Positions 18,412 to 25,858 of a DNA stretch of 35,858 nt are shown in pieces (the stretch's first letter is position 1; each line of letters begins with the position of its first letter). The translations under genes were made by a program, and so were the position numbers. The stretch is from a virus, in IMG/VR virus record IMGVR_UViG_3300031251_000069, positions 1 through 35,858 of that record; one strand, written 5' to 3'. The notes below the pieces were generated by a model. The model saw nothing but the letters and a program-made list of their open reading frames with translations, did no database searches and was not told where the DNA came from.

Positions 18412-19001
18412 GAGTTTTGCTGTCCTGAGCCAGAACTTTGTGCCTGAGATACGTCACCATCTACATATAAAGCAACAAATTCAAACCTATCTTGACCTGG
18501 TGACTTCTTATTGATGCTAAAATCTGCCTTAGTTATCCTTGCGTTTCTTATCTTTATAATTCCGAGTGGATCGCCATTTGGATTATGCTGATAAACTTCT
18601 ATGTCAAATGTAGTTCCTTGAGAGAACTTATTGGGGTTCAAGGCTTCATAAGCTCTACCACCAGTTCCACCAATTGTAGAAAGCACGTTACCAAAGCCGC
18701 CGCTGCCCCACGTAGCTGCACTGTTACCCATATCTAGGTCACTTACGCCATTTGGCGGAGTTCCACCAATATTAGCTATAGCATTGTGAACATATCGAAT
18801 TATGCTGAAACTACCAGCTACATTATAGGAAAGGGGTTCAACTGATACCGGCTCATACATTCCTAAAACATGAGGAGTCTGGTGCATAATTTGTGTAGAG
18901 CAGTTTAAGTCCGTAGCAAAAGCTATGGTCTTACCATCTAGTATTATTCTAAGTTTGTCTCCTGTTACGAAGAACGGTTTTGTACCAGCCATAGGATTCA
19001 T
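18408..19001 (-). CDS. Tail tube-like protein, paralog 2, about 197 aa
   Basis: I place the start at MNPMAGTKPFF (19001) or MAGTKPFF (18992). A longer frame opens at 19067, but its extra N-terminus would lie across the divergent small gene at 19042. Residues PFFVTGDKLRIILDGKTIAF and HVLGMYEPVSVEPLSYNVAG align with tube paralog 1 (PSFITGANARISVGGKTFAY; ETMGRYEAVSNEPVNYSVSG). The C-terminus (ITKADFSINKKSPGQDRFEF) also aligns. The fold should be the gp19-like beta barrel. A bidirectional terminator separates it from paralog 1, so it probably has its own promoter in the AT-rich divergent gap. There is no strong ribosome binding site for either start. Confidence 0.72.
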   Translation of the reverse strand: MNPMAGTKPFFVTGDKLRIILDGKTIAFATDLNCSTQIMHQTPHVLGMYEPVSVEPLSYNVAGSFSIIRYVHNAIANIGGTPPNGVSDLDMGNSAATWGSGGFGNVLSTIGGTGGRAYEALNPNKFSQGTTFDIEVYQHNPNGDPLGIIKIRNARITKADFSINKKSPGQDRFEFVALYVDGDVSQAQSSGSGQQNS

Positions 19002-19041
19002 TATAAGGTAAAATGACTTAGAAAACATGCATAATATAAAC

Positions 19042-19197
19042 ATGACAATTAGACAAGAATTTATCAATCAAGAGGAGATCTTTATAGAACCTTTACGTAA
19101 GCTAATCATGCTCTTACTTCAACTTGGTGTAATAGACCGAATAAACGTCACCGTTAAGGAAACGGGAGTCAGGGGTCAGATGTGGATGGAAAGATAA
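19042..19197 (+). CDS. LLxKLG-family mini-protein A, 51 aa, antisense to the structural block
   Basis: A 51-codon plus-strand frame (ATG at 19042, TAA at 19195) lies alone between two minus-strand tube genes. It contains LRKLIMLLLQLGVIDRINVTV, matching the motif of the tiny genes far to the right of the window. It is followed within 3 bases by a strong hairpin terminator. The ATG is 40 bases from the divergent start of tube paralog 2. There is no clear Shine-Dalgarno; a TAATAT lies just upstream of the ATG, so a leaderless or near-leaderless message is possible. The motif and dedicated terminator argue that it is a real gene. Confidence 0.7.
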   Translation: MTIRQEFINQEEIFIEPLRKLIMLLLQLGVIDRINVTVKETGVRGQMWMER

Positions 19198-19199
19198 AT

Positions 19200-19232
19200 A
19201 AAAAAGGGCAGCTGAATAGCTGCCCTTTTATT
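19200..19232. terminator. Bidirectional intrinsic terminator
   Basis: An 8-bp stem GGGCAGCT/AGCTGCCC with a GAAT loop is preceded by a run of A and followed by TTTTA. It can end transcription from the mini-gene at 19042-19197 (plus) and from tube paralog 1 (minus). Confidence 0.9.
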
Positions 19233-19251
19233 GACTTATTGACTTAAATTA

Positions 19252-19815
19252 TTAACCGGAGCTCAAATCGATGTCGCCAGAGTGACCAGCTGCGAATGAA
19301 TCATCTTGCATCAGGATACCTACAAACGCCAAGCGATCGACAAGAATTCCGCGCTTGTTCAATCCACCGCTCATCCTGTTGAATCTGCAGTCGGAGATGT
19401 TGATAAATCCAACTTCAGCAGTGTCTGAACCAGAGTTAACAGTCTTCTGATAAACATTTAGATCCCACGTTTGAGAAGCTAGCATATTAACTGGGTTGAT
19501 ATGATCAGACGCAAGTTGACCAGTAGATAGAGTAACGTTACCTAAACCGTTACCAGTACCTGTTGAACCTGCGGGAGGTGTAACTTGATTTGCAATAGAC
19601 TTAGCTAGTTTAGTGTAGCGAACAATGCTAAGCTCGCCAGAAACTGAATAGTTAACTGGTTCGTTTGACACTGCTTCGTAGCGACCCATCGTCTCGATAG
19701 GAACTGTGTCTATAATAACTTGATACGAAACGTCAGCCGCGTAGGCGAATGTTTTGCCGCCTACGCTTATGCGAGCGTTTGCGCCTGTAATAAAACTTGG
19801 AACCATACCTGCCAT
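19252..19815 (-). CDS. Tail tube-like protein, paralog 1, 187 aa
   Basis: Beta-rich protein with the shared tube signature near the N-terminus (PSFITGANARISVGGKTFAY; ETMGRYEAVSNEPVNYSVSG) and a C-terminal DRLAFVGILMQDDSF segment. Its position shortly after the sheath gene and its own terminator suggest it is the abundantly expressed major tube protein (inference). It has an AAGGA ribosome binding site 5 bases before the ATG. The 90-base upstream gap holds inverted repeats and possible promoter elements. Confidence 0.75.
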   Translation of the reverse strand: MAGMVPSFITGANARISVGGKTFAYAADVSYQVIIDTVPIETMGRYEAVSNEPVNYSVSGELSIVRYTKLAKSIANQVTPPAGSTGTGNGLGNVTLSTGQLASDHINPVNMLASQTWDLNVYQKTVNSGSDTAEVGFINISDCRFNRMSGGLNKRGILVDRLAFVGILMQDDSFAAGHSGDIDLSSG

Positions 19816-19850
19816 ATACTATCCTTGCCAGTTCGGTTCTGGCTACCTAG

Positions 19851-19907
19851 AATTTAACTCCACAACAGTGTGGATTGACTTAAATATACCAGGTTATGAG
19901 TTAAATT
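19851..19907. repeat. Inverted repeat upstream of tube paralog 1
   Basis: AATTTAACTC (19851-19860) and GAGTTAAATT (19898-19907) are perfect 10-bp inverted arms with 37 bases between them. Inside is a smaller hairpin TCCACA-ACAG-TGTGGA. It spans the gap between the 232-aa gene and tube paralog 1, and could be an operator, a processing site or a weak terminator. Confidence 0.55.
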
Positions 19908-20605
19908 TACTCGTCATCCTTTTGGCCGCCTAAGCGGCGTCTAACTCTAGCATCACGGGCCATATGAAAATTGGTCATCGTCTGAGCTAAGTGCTTGTGA
20001 TCCTTAGATTGATCTACAGCTAGAGAGGCTTTAGCTTTATTCTGTTCATGGGCACCACTAGAACGAATAGCTTCATGTGCAATTTTCTTGGCTGTAGCGT
20101 GATCAGGAGTCTTAGCTACTTGATTAATGTGGTCCATGCTAAAAATATGGTTAGACTTGATGCCAGGTACGGCCATCTTTTCCAAGGTCTCAAGCATTTG
20201 ATCCAGAAGTTCTTCGCACTTTTTAACTGGATGCTTTTCTCTAGGTGCGTTTGTTAAATCATGTTCTTCTTCATACTTACGACGTAATCCTGACGCTCCG
20301 CTTATGCGTTGGCGGGGTTTGCCATTGATATGCTCTACATTGTCTTTTTCTTTACGAGGGTCACCACCGTGAATCTTGCCATGCTTACCACCTAATCCTG
20401 GGTTTAAACTAGGATCTGTGTGTTCACTGGAAGTATCAGGTTCATGAATCTTAGGTTTTGCTGCGCCCATTAGACCAAGCTTTGGTCTTTTACCTACGTC
20501 GGGAGAGGGAAGATTTGCAACACTCTTCTTAGACTTCATGTCAATAATCTGAGCTTTGTCCAAGCTCCACTGACCGTTCTTATCAAACTTCAAAACTTCG
20601 CTCAT
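19907..20605 (-). CDS. Basic structural-block protein with shared N-terminal tag, 232 aa
   Basis: The first 17 residues follow MSE-x-LKF-x-K-x-GQWSL-x-K, almost the same as the N-terminus of the ADP-ribosyltransferase candidate (13 of 17 identical). A long, low-complexity, Lys/Gly/Pro/His-rich linker comes next (residues about 25-120). The C-terminal half is helical (CEELLDQMLETLEKMAVPG; THHATAKKIAHEA-like spacing, seen as DHATAKKIAHEAIRSSG) and ends in a basic tail (RDARVRRRLGGQKDDE). I do not recognise the family. The shared N-terminal peptide suggests that both proteins dock to the same partner, perhaps in the virion (inference). The start is 80 bases after the sheath stop, past a terminator. 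Confidence 0.65.
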   Translation of the reverse strand: MSEVLKFDKNGQWSLDKAQIIDMKSKKSVANLPSPDVGKRPKLGLMGAAKPKIHEPDTSSEHTDPSLNPGLGGKHGKIHGGDPRKEKDNVEHINGKPRQRISGASGLRRKYEEEHDLTNAPREKHPVKKCEELLDQMLETLEKMAVPGIKSNHIFSMDHINQVAKTPDHATAKKIAHEAIRSSGAHEQNKAKASLAVDQSKDHKHLAQTMTNFHMARDARVRRRLGGQKDDE

Positions 20606-20631
20606 AGACTCATTTTACCACATTAGAAACT

Positions 20632-20664
20632 AAAAGGCCCAGATCACTTTCGTAACCTGGGCCC
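20632..20664 (-). terminator. Intrinsic terminator after the sheath gene
   Basis: On the minus strand, GGCCCAG pairs with CTGGGCC across a 14-base loop and is followed by TTTT (20635-20632). It lies about 20 bases past the sheath stop. Confidence 0.8.
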
Positions 20665-20685
20665 TATACTTAGTTTACTTAACTA

Positions 20686-23550
20686 TTAAGCTGACGACGT
20701 AGCTCTTTGAAGTGTAATTGTTGCTAGAACGAAATCTATGCCCTCTACGAGTTTCACAACTACGCTAATGTTGATGGTATTGCCGACGATCTGTACTACA
20801 AGTTGCTTATAACCGTTAGGTGCATCACTTGTGCTCACTGTAATGCCTTGAGCTAGATAACCAGTCAAGATGCTGTCGCAGGTGCTTTTTACTGCTGCTG
20901 CACTCACTGTGTTCTTTACACCAACATAGATAGCTTGAAGCTGATTACGGAAGTCGTAAGCTAGAACGTCAGATGCATATAGCACGTTAGCACGATTAAA
21001 TACCCAGTTTGGATCTGCACCGTAAGTCGTATTGTCAACTACAAGGCGGAAACCACCGGTTGGTGGCTTTTCCCAGAAGGTGATGCCATTTTGGATAGCA
21101 TCGTCATACTGAGTCGCAGGATTGAAGTCATTGACAATCTGAGCAGCAGGCGTAGACATTAATTGACCAGTCTGGCGGATACCAGAAGTATTGAAGTACT
21201 TGAAGGTCATTGGTAATCCTACTGGAGAACCACCGCGTGCACCAGCTAACATACAAGCTCCTGCCCAAGGCAAGAACCATACAAGACTACCAAGAGAATT
21301 AACTTCCAACTGATCTTGGATTGCAAGTTGGCAACGAGCATCGGCGAGATTCTGAGCTTGAAGCTTACAGTTGAGGTATGTGTCATGAAGCGACAAGTAG
21401 CCTTGGCACTCAGAACGAGCCTTAGTTGTAGCTTGTAGACTCAAGAAGGTCTTGACAGATTGATGAATTGCGGCAATCGTATAGTTAGAGCTTGGATCAG
21501 TCATCAAGTCCAAGATATCCTTAGAAGCATCTCTCGAGAAGAGGGGTACAACTGAGTTCACATGGACAGCTTGAATTGCCGCCAACGCGTTAGGAATATC
21601 AGCAGATTGAGTTGCGCCGAGTGACCCACCAGCGAAGTAGGTAGGACCTTGTGGGTCTAGAAGACCGTTAACGCCCTGTCCAGAGGTCTGGATCAACTTC
21701 ACGTTAGAGCTTTGAGCAAAGAATTGCTTAATTGCGTAAGCGTCGTCCTTAAACTGAGCGGGTAAAGAACCACCTGAGCTGTTTGCCCCAACATTTGCAG
21801 CTTCATCAAGAGCACTTGGTGGTAGTTGACCTACGAGTGCACTTGGTAACGCAGCAGTCCAAAGACCAGCAGTACTTCCGTTAATGAACTGTACAAGACT
21901 ATTCATAGATGGGAAGTTAGCGAGTGGGATCGTATACTCGATAACACTGTTGTTGATCAAGAGCAGGTTGGTTGCATTAACTGTAGCTACAGGAGCAACG
22001 CTACCACCGCCGACTCTTCCGAGTTCGAGGATAATAGTTCCACCGACAGTACCTGACTCAGTAGTCAAGGCGCCAGTGTTATTGATCGTGATCACTGACA
22101 TGTCTTCAGTCTCAGATATATATAGACCAGCTAAGATATTGACAGCTGCTAGCAAACCTCCGCTTACAAGCTGAAAGTTTAAACCGTGACCATTGCGCTG
22201 TGGATTAGATCCAAGTGCTTGTGCAATGTTCAAGAACGCTGCAGTATCAGCAGAACCAGAAACCGTGAAGGTCATTCCGGAAGGAAGACCAGCACTCCAG
22301 TTACCTGCATTTGTTAGTGCACTTTGAAGCAATGCTCTCGTCACGATACCACTTGGTAATGTGAACGTGTTGTCGTTAGCGCTTGCATCACCGTTGAGGC
22401 GAAGCACCATAGTAAGACCACCACCAGCAACAATTGTTCCACCAGCTAGGGTTACAGAGGTTCCAGGGCTTGTTCCTACGTTTCCGTAGAAGAAGCTTGA
22501 ACCAGTGTTAGTAATAGTTGAAGAAGCAAGAGCAGCGAAGCCTCCTGCTGCACCCAAAAGACTTGAGCCTTGTGAATGAACTTGGGCTGCAGCTGCGTAA
22601 GTAATTGCTCCAGTTAGAGCTACCATACTACCGTTAATCGTTGCTGTCTGAGAAACTGAGATACTTACATCAGCGATAACGTTACCTTGAAAGATTGCGC
22701 CAGCACTTGAAACACCTGAGTTGATTGTAGCAGAGCTACCGACAACCCAATATATGTTAGCAGCTGTTGCGCCACCAGTTAAGATCATAGTTGGAACAGC
22801 ACCAGCACCAGCACCAGTCACCAATGTGCTTGAAGTAATGATGACATAAGTTCCCGCGCCATTGAAGGTGAGAGTTCCACTTGAAGTTCCTGCTAAGCTT
22901 GCTGCACTAGTGCTATAAACACCAGGAGTCAAGGTTTGACCGTCGAGTACTGCAGCAATTGGAGTCGCAGTTTCACCAGTGAATGCAAGGTAAGCAGCAA
23001 GCGCATTTGCTTCAGCTTCTTGAGCGAGAGCATCATTTAAGTGCGGAGATCCGCTGACAATCATGTCGAATGGAGCACCAGTAAGGTTGAATGAGGCAGT
23101 TGAAGTTGTCTGTGCTGGTTGAGCTGGAACAGCGACATCTTGATACGTGATCAAGTTTCCACTAGTTCCATATTTAAGCGACTGCAGAGTTCCAAAATTA
23201 TTTGCTAAAGCGAGCGAAGACTGTGTGGAGTTATTTGTCTTGTAGATGTAAACCGTCTGCGCTCCACCTGGCACTGCTCCGTCAGCAGCTGGTGCAAACA
23301 AGAAAGAGCAAGCGTCAACGATTGGACCACTTCCATATAGCGCTTGAATTGCAGGAAGTTGATCTGGTGTAAACTTACTGTTCGAGATATCAGAGATAGT
23401 AGATCCAGGAGGACCTGCAGTTGATTCGCCGAAGATGGCGACTAGTCCAGTTGGTCCTACAGGGAAGCCACCGCTCTTGTCGATGATCTCCTGAGAGTAA
23501 GCACCTGGTTTCATAATGGTCGCACCATTAAAGGTTACATTGATAGACAT
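20686..23550 (-). CDS. Tail sheath protein with inserted, circularly permuted DUF3494 domain, 954 aa
   Basis: The N-terminus has the sheath pattern (MKPGAYSQEIIDKSGGFPVG, LVAIFGESTAGPPGS). Residues about 600-954 form the conserved core and C-terminal handshake region (FAGGSLGATQSADIPNALAA, NGITFWEKPPTGGFRLVVDN, NRANVLYASDVLAYDFRNQL, VVKLVEGIDFVLATI). The sheath contracts to drive the tube through the envelope. About 210 extra residues (about 165-375) are a DUF3494 domain whose segments are in permuted order, inserted just after YGTSGNLITY in the variable outer domain. Many sheaths are 380-700 residues, so 954 reflects inserts. A standard AGGAG site precedes the ATG. The gene ends before an intrinsic terminator. 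Confidence 0.9.
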   Translation of the reverse strand: MSINVTFNGATIMKPGAYSQEIIDKSGGFPVGPTGLVAIFGESTAGPPGSTISDISNSKFTPDQLPAIQALYGSGPIVDACSFLFAPAADGAVPGGAQTVYIYKTNNSTQSSLALANNFGTLQSLKYGTSGNLITYQDVAVPAQPAQTTSTASFNLTGAPFDMIVSGSPHLNDALAQEAEANALAAYLAFTGETATPIAAVLDGQTLTPGVYSTSAASLAGTSSGTLTFNGAGTYVIITSSTLVTGAGAGAVPTMILTGGATAANIYWVVGSSATINSGVSSAGAIFQGNVIADVSISVSQTATINGSMVALTGAITYAAAAQVHSQGSSLLGAAGGFAALASSTITNTGSSFFYGNVGTSPGTSVTLAGGTIVAGGGLTMVLRLNGDASANDNTFTLPSGIVTRALLQSALTNAGNWSAGLPSGMTFTVSGSADTAAFLNIAQALGSNPQRNGHGLNFQLVSGGLLAAVNILAGLYISETEDMSVITINNTGALTTESGTVGGTIILELGRVGGGSVAPVATVNATNLLLINNSVIEYTIPLANFPSMNSLVQFINGSTAGLWTAALPSALVGQLPPSALDEAANVGANSSGGSLPAQFKDDAYAIKQFFAQSSNVKLIQTSGQGVNGLLDPQGPTYFAGGSLGATQSADIPNALAAIQAVHVNSVVPLFSRDASKDILDLMTDPSSNYTIAAIHQSVKTFLSLQATTKARSECQGYLSLHDTYLNCKLQAQNLADARCQLAIQDQLEVNSLGSLVWFLPWAGACMLAGARGGSPVGLPMTFKYFNTSGIRQTGQLMSTPAAQIVNDFNPATQYDDAIQNGITFWEKPPTGGFRLVVDNTTYGADPNWVFNRANVLYASDVLAYDFRNQLQAIYVGVKNTVSAAAVKSTCDSILTGYLAQGITVSTSDAPNGYKQLVVQIVGNTINISVVVKLVEGIDFVLATITLQRATSSA
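22426..23058 (-). other. Circularly permuted DUF3494 (ice-binding-like) domain in the tail sheath
   Basis: Residues about 165-325 hold the parts that normally come second: a helix (AQEAEANALAAY), LTPGVYS, LTFNGAGTYVIITSSTLVTG, ATAANIYWVVGSSATINSG and ATINGSMVALTGAITY. Residues about 331-375 hold what is normally the N-terminal part: LLGAAGGFAALASSTITNTG, then GNVGTSPGTSVT. The break falls right after PGTSVT, where the J-like copy continues as GFPPGT and a helix. The two copies in this window are otherwise very alike. Confidence 0.85.
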
Positions 23551-23561
23551 AGTTGTTTCTC

Positions 23562-24197
23562 CTAAATTAACTTAAGTTGTTTCATTTCAACTTTAGTCAC
23601 TAAACTCTTTTTAAGCCCTGGATACTCTTCACAGAACATATCCCATTTTATCTTAGCGTCCGACCTAAAATATCCCTTAACTTCAATTATATCACCACTA
23701 CTTAGCTGAAAATCTGGTAGATAGGCCCTTCCATTGCTTAGTGCAAAAATGGGTTCATATTGCCAAGTAATAGATTGGGCATCTAAATAGTGAGCATATT
23801 TCACTTCCCAGGTAGACTTCATGTTGATAGTCCCTTGAGAACCTACGTATGCATGCTTAGTAACTCGTTTTCTATTTTGGGTTGCAGTGGCTAGAGATAA
23901 CTTATTTTTAGTAAGTAGGGACATTGGTTTTCGTGGAAGATGACTAGCTTTACATTTTTTGCTACAGTATGACCTTTTTGCAGGTTTAAAATCCTTACCA
24001 TTTTTAATAAAAACCTTATCACACGCTGCACAAACGTGTATATACTCTTTATAATTACTGGGGTGCCAATTGGGTAAAGCCTTTTTATAGTTTTTATTAC
24101 GACAAGAAAGTGAACAAAACGCCACATCTGTTCTAGTGAGCTGTGACAAATGCTTCATCACCTTAGTCGAGCACCCTGAACAAATAAATTCCACCAT
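23562..24197 (-). CDS. Homing-endonuclease-like protein, zinc-finger plus PD-(D/E)xK nuclease, 211 aa
   Basis: Two zinc-knuckle pairs occur in the N-terminal half: C6-x2-C9 with C28-x3-C32, and C56-x2-C59 with C78-x3-C82. A short basic helix follows (PMSLLTKNKLSLATATQNRK), similar to DNA-binding repeats of phage homing enzymes. The C-terminal half has a nuclease pattern: E131 in STWEVKYAHYLD, then P161-D162 in YLPDFQL, then E172-x-K174 in IIEVKGYFR. Such free-standing endonucleases spread their own genes into related phages. The gene fills the slot between a small neck-region gene and the sheath, with 9- and 11-base gaps and no sign of a broken neighbour. Activity is inferred. Confidence 0.75.
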   Translation of the reverse strand: MVEFICSGCSTKVMKHLSQLTRTDVAFCSLSCRNKNYKKALPNWHPSNYKEYIHVCAACDKVFIKNGKDFKPAKRSYCSKKCKASHLPRKPMSLLTKNKLSLATATQNRKRVTKHAYVGSQGTINMKSTWEVKYAHYLDAQSITWQYEPIFALSNGRAYLPDFQLSSGDIIEVKGYFRSDAKIKWDMFCEEYPGLKKSLVTKVEMKQLKLI

Positions 24198-24206
24198 CGT
24201 CTTATT

Positions 24207-24440
24207 CTACTTAATCTTCACGCCGTACTTATTAAGCGCATTATGGTAAACTTGTAAACTTTCTCTCTTTGTCAAACCTCTAGCATTAAAGTCTGCAAGG
24301 ATAATTTCCTTACGGTGCTGTACGGGAATCTTGCTCTCTACCATAGCCCACCAAGCATCAAAATCAACCTTCGGTTGTTGAGGCGCTCCTTGAGGCTGTG
24401 CGTTTTCCATCTTCTTTACCATACTTTGCTCCTTACTCAA
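24207..24440 (-). CDS. Small neck-region protein, 77 aa, unknown function
   Basis: It starts with a Gln/Pro-rich linker (MENAQPQGAPQQPK) and continues with a helical region (FDAWWAMVESKIPVQHRKEI, NARGLTKRESLQVYHNALNK) that could be a small helical bundle or DNA/protein-binding unit. It lies between the tail terminator candidate and the endonuclease-like gene. A GGAGCAAAG-like site precedes the start. I do not recognise the family. Confidence 0.6.
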   Translation of the reverse strand: MSKEQSMVKKMENAQPQGAPQQPKVDFDAWWAMVESKIPVQHRKEIILADFNARGLTKRESLQVYHNALNKYGVKIK

Positions 24441-24459
24441 TATTAACTCATTTAGGCGG

Positions 24460-25233
24460 TTAAATATTTATATCTTCTGGATCTATTAGCCCATCATGTT
24501 CGATAGACCCTGGTGTCTCTGTAATAATGCCTTTATTTGCTGTTCTGTCTACATCGCAAGGTTCTACGTCTAAGCTAGTAGCTATGTCCTCAGAGCGTGG
24601 ATTATTAATAGATGGATCAGTATGAATATGTTCAATCTCTCTAAGTGGCTCAGCCGCCCAAAAGTTCTCAGTTGTGCACCTAAATCTTACCCATCTTGTC
24701 CAAACATTATTGGCTGCTTTGTCTGCATCCTTGCTATAGTCAGAGGCGCTATAGGTTTGAAGTTTGAGGCCCCATCTTTCAGCAAGTGGTTTGTATTTGA
24801 ACAGGATATAACTAACTATGTAATAAAGCCACAAAACGTGGTCACCTCCCCTAGCCACATGGATACCTACATCAACCATCACTGTAAAGACGGCAGTACC
24901 TACCTCAGAGTTTTCTCCTGTCCCAAAGGTGTCTCCTATGGCAGCCTTAGATTCGTCTTCGGTCTCGTTTGCTAGATGAATTGATATACAAGGTATCTTT
25001 TGAGCGTTGAATGACCATGCTTGAACTACAGGTAACTTAGTTGTTGAAAACCACTCCCAGATCTGCTCTCTATAGTTAGGTCCAAAATCTGAGTTAAGTT
25101 CTGGGTTATCAAATTGAGCAAATAAATCATCAAAGGCTGGTTTATTTGCTCTTAACTCTTTTATGCCAAGGTCTATTAGTCGTCTAACTACGACTTCGGG
25201 AAAAATAAAGCCCATATTAAAATCCTTCTTCAT
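24460..25233 (-). CDS. Neck/tail-terminator candidate, 257 aa
   Basis: A soluble protein with an N-terminal helix (PEVVVRRLIDLGIKELRANK), a mixed core (IWEWFSTTKLPVVQAWSFNA; EVGTAVFTVMVDVGIHVARG; HVLWLYYIVSYILFKYKPLA) and a beta-rich end (NNVWTRWVRFRCTTENFWAA). This layout, and its place before the sheath, fit the tail terminator or neck proteins of myoviruses (gp15-like role), but I cannot name a family from sequence alone. It starts 17 bases inside the end of the previous gene, so it belongs to the same translational unit. Confidence 0.6.
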   Translation of the reverse strand: MKKDFNMGFIFPEVVVRRLIDLGIKELRANKPAFDDLFAQFDNPELNSDFGPNYREQIWEWFSTTKLPVVQAWSFNAQKIPCISIHLANETEDESKAAIGDTFGTGENSEVGTAVFTVMVDVGIHVARGGDHVLWLYYIVSYILFKYKPLAERWGLKLQTYSASDYSKDADKAANNVWTRWVRFRCTTENFWAAEPLREIEHIHTDPSINNPRSEDIATSLDVEPCDVDRTANKGIITETPGSIEHDGLIDPEDINI

Positions 25234-25858
25234 ACGAACGAAGTATATCTCTAATTCTCTCTTCCATTGTGTCTGCTAACTCTTTATTGATGCTTTGCAT
25301 GTCGCCAGTAAAATCTTTCGTTTTACTTGGTTTAACCCACTGAGAATTTGCGTCTTGCTTACTTGTAGCAGTTCTAAATTGTGTTGCCCTAGATCCAGTT
25401 GGAGCAATAGCATTGGACTGCTGCTTTGCGTTCTCAGCGCGCTCGGCGTTGATCTTCTTAAAGGCATCATATATATTAGTAGATACTTTAGGTCTTGTGT
25501 TGCTTGATGCTCCAACAGGAATAACCTTGTAAACACCAGAGCCATCCTTAATAGGTTTAGCATTTTGCAGGAGCTTACTCAACATTGGGTACGGAGGATC
25601 AGTGAACTCCATGTTACCAGAGTCTGTAGATACTTCCATACTCATGTTATTGAGTGTAAGCTCATTGATGAACTCTGGACTTCTCTGTTGAACACCGGCC
25701 TCGACAGCTTGTTGCATAGCAGACTTTCCTTGCTCTTCGAAAGCATTGGAGATCTCTCTATTGGCCTTGTTCACGATCTTCTCGATCGCTGTTGCATCAA
25801 GTCCCTTATTTCTTAGGGTAACTCTTAGTTTTTCAAGTTCAAATGATATGTTGGCCAT
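25217..25858 (-). CDS. Head-tail joining/tail completion candidate, 213 aa
   Basis: The first 70 residues are helical (KLRVTLRNKGLDATAIEKIV...AFEEQGKSAMQQAVEAG). The middle has beta-like strands with FTDPPYPMLSKLLQNAKPIK and GVYKVIPVG. The C-terminus is helical and acidic (ELADTMEERIRDILRSYEEG). A helical start with a 'YP..L....A' stretch recalls small tail completion (HK97 gp10-like) proteins, but this is only a hint. It starts in a TAATG stop/start overlap with the Nudix gene and overlaps the next gene by 17 bases. Confidence 0.55.
   Translation of the reverse strand: MANISFELEKLRVTLRNKGLDATAIEKIVNKANREISNAFEEQGKSAMQQAVEAGVQQRSPEFINELTLNNMSMEVSTDSGNMEFTDPPYPMLSKLLQNAKPIKDGSGVYKVIPVGASSNTRPKVSTNIYDAFKKINAERAENAKQQSNAIAPTGSRATQFRTATSKQDANSQWVKPSKTKDFTGDMQSINKELADTMEERIRDILRSYEEGF

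Noticed and set aside
19002-19067. Longer N-terminus for tube paralog 2 (hydrophobic start MINSCLIVMFILC)
   Set aside because: It would overlap the divergent mini-gene and its promoter region, and the other tube paralogs begin close to the TG-x-x-x-x-I segment.
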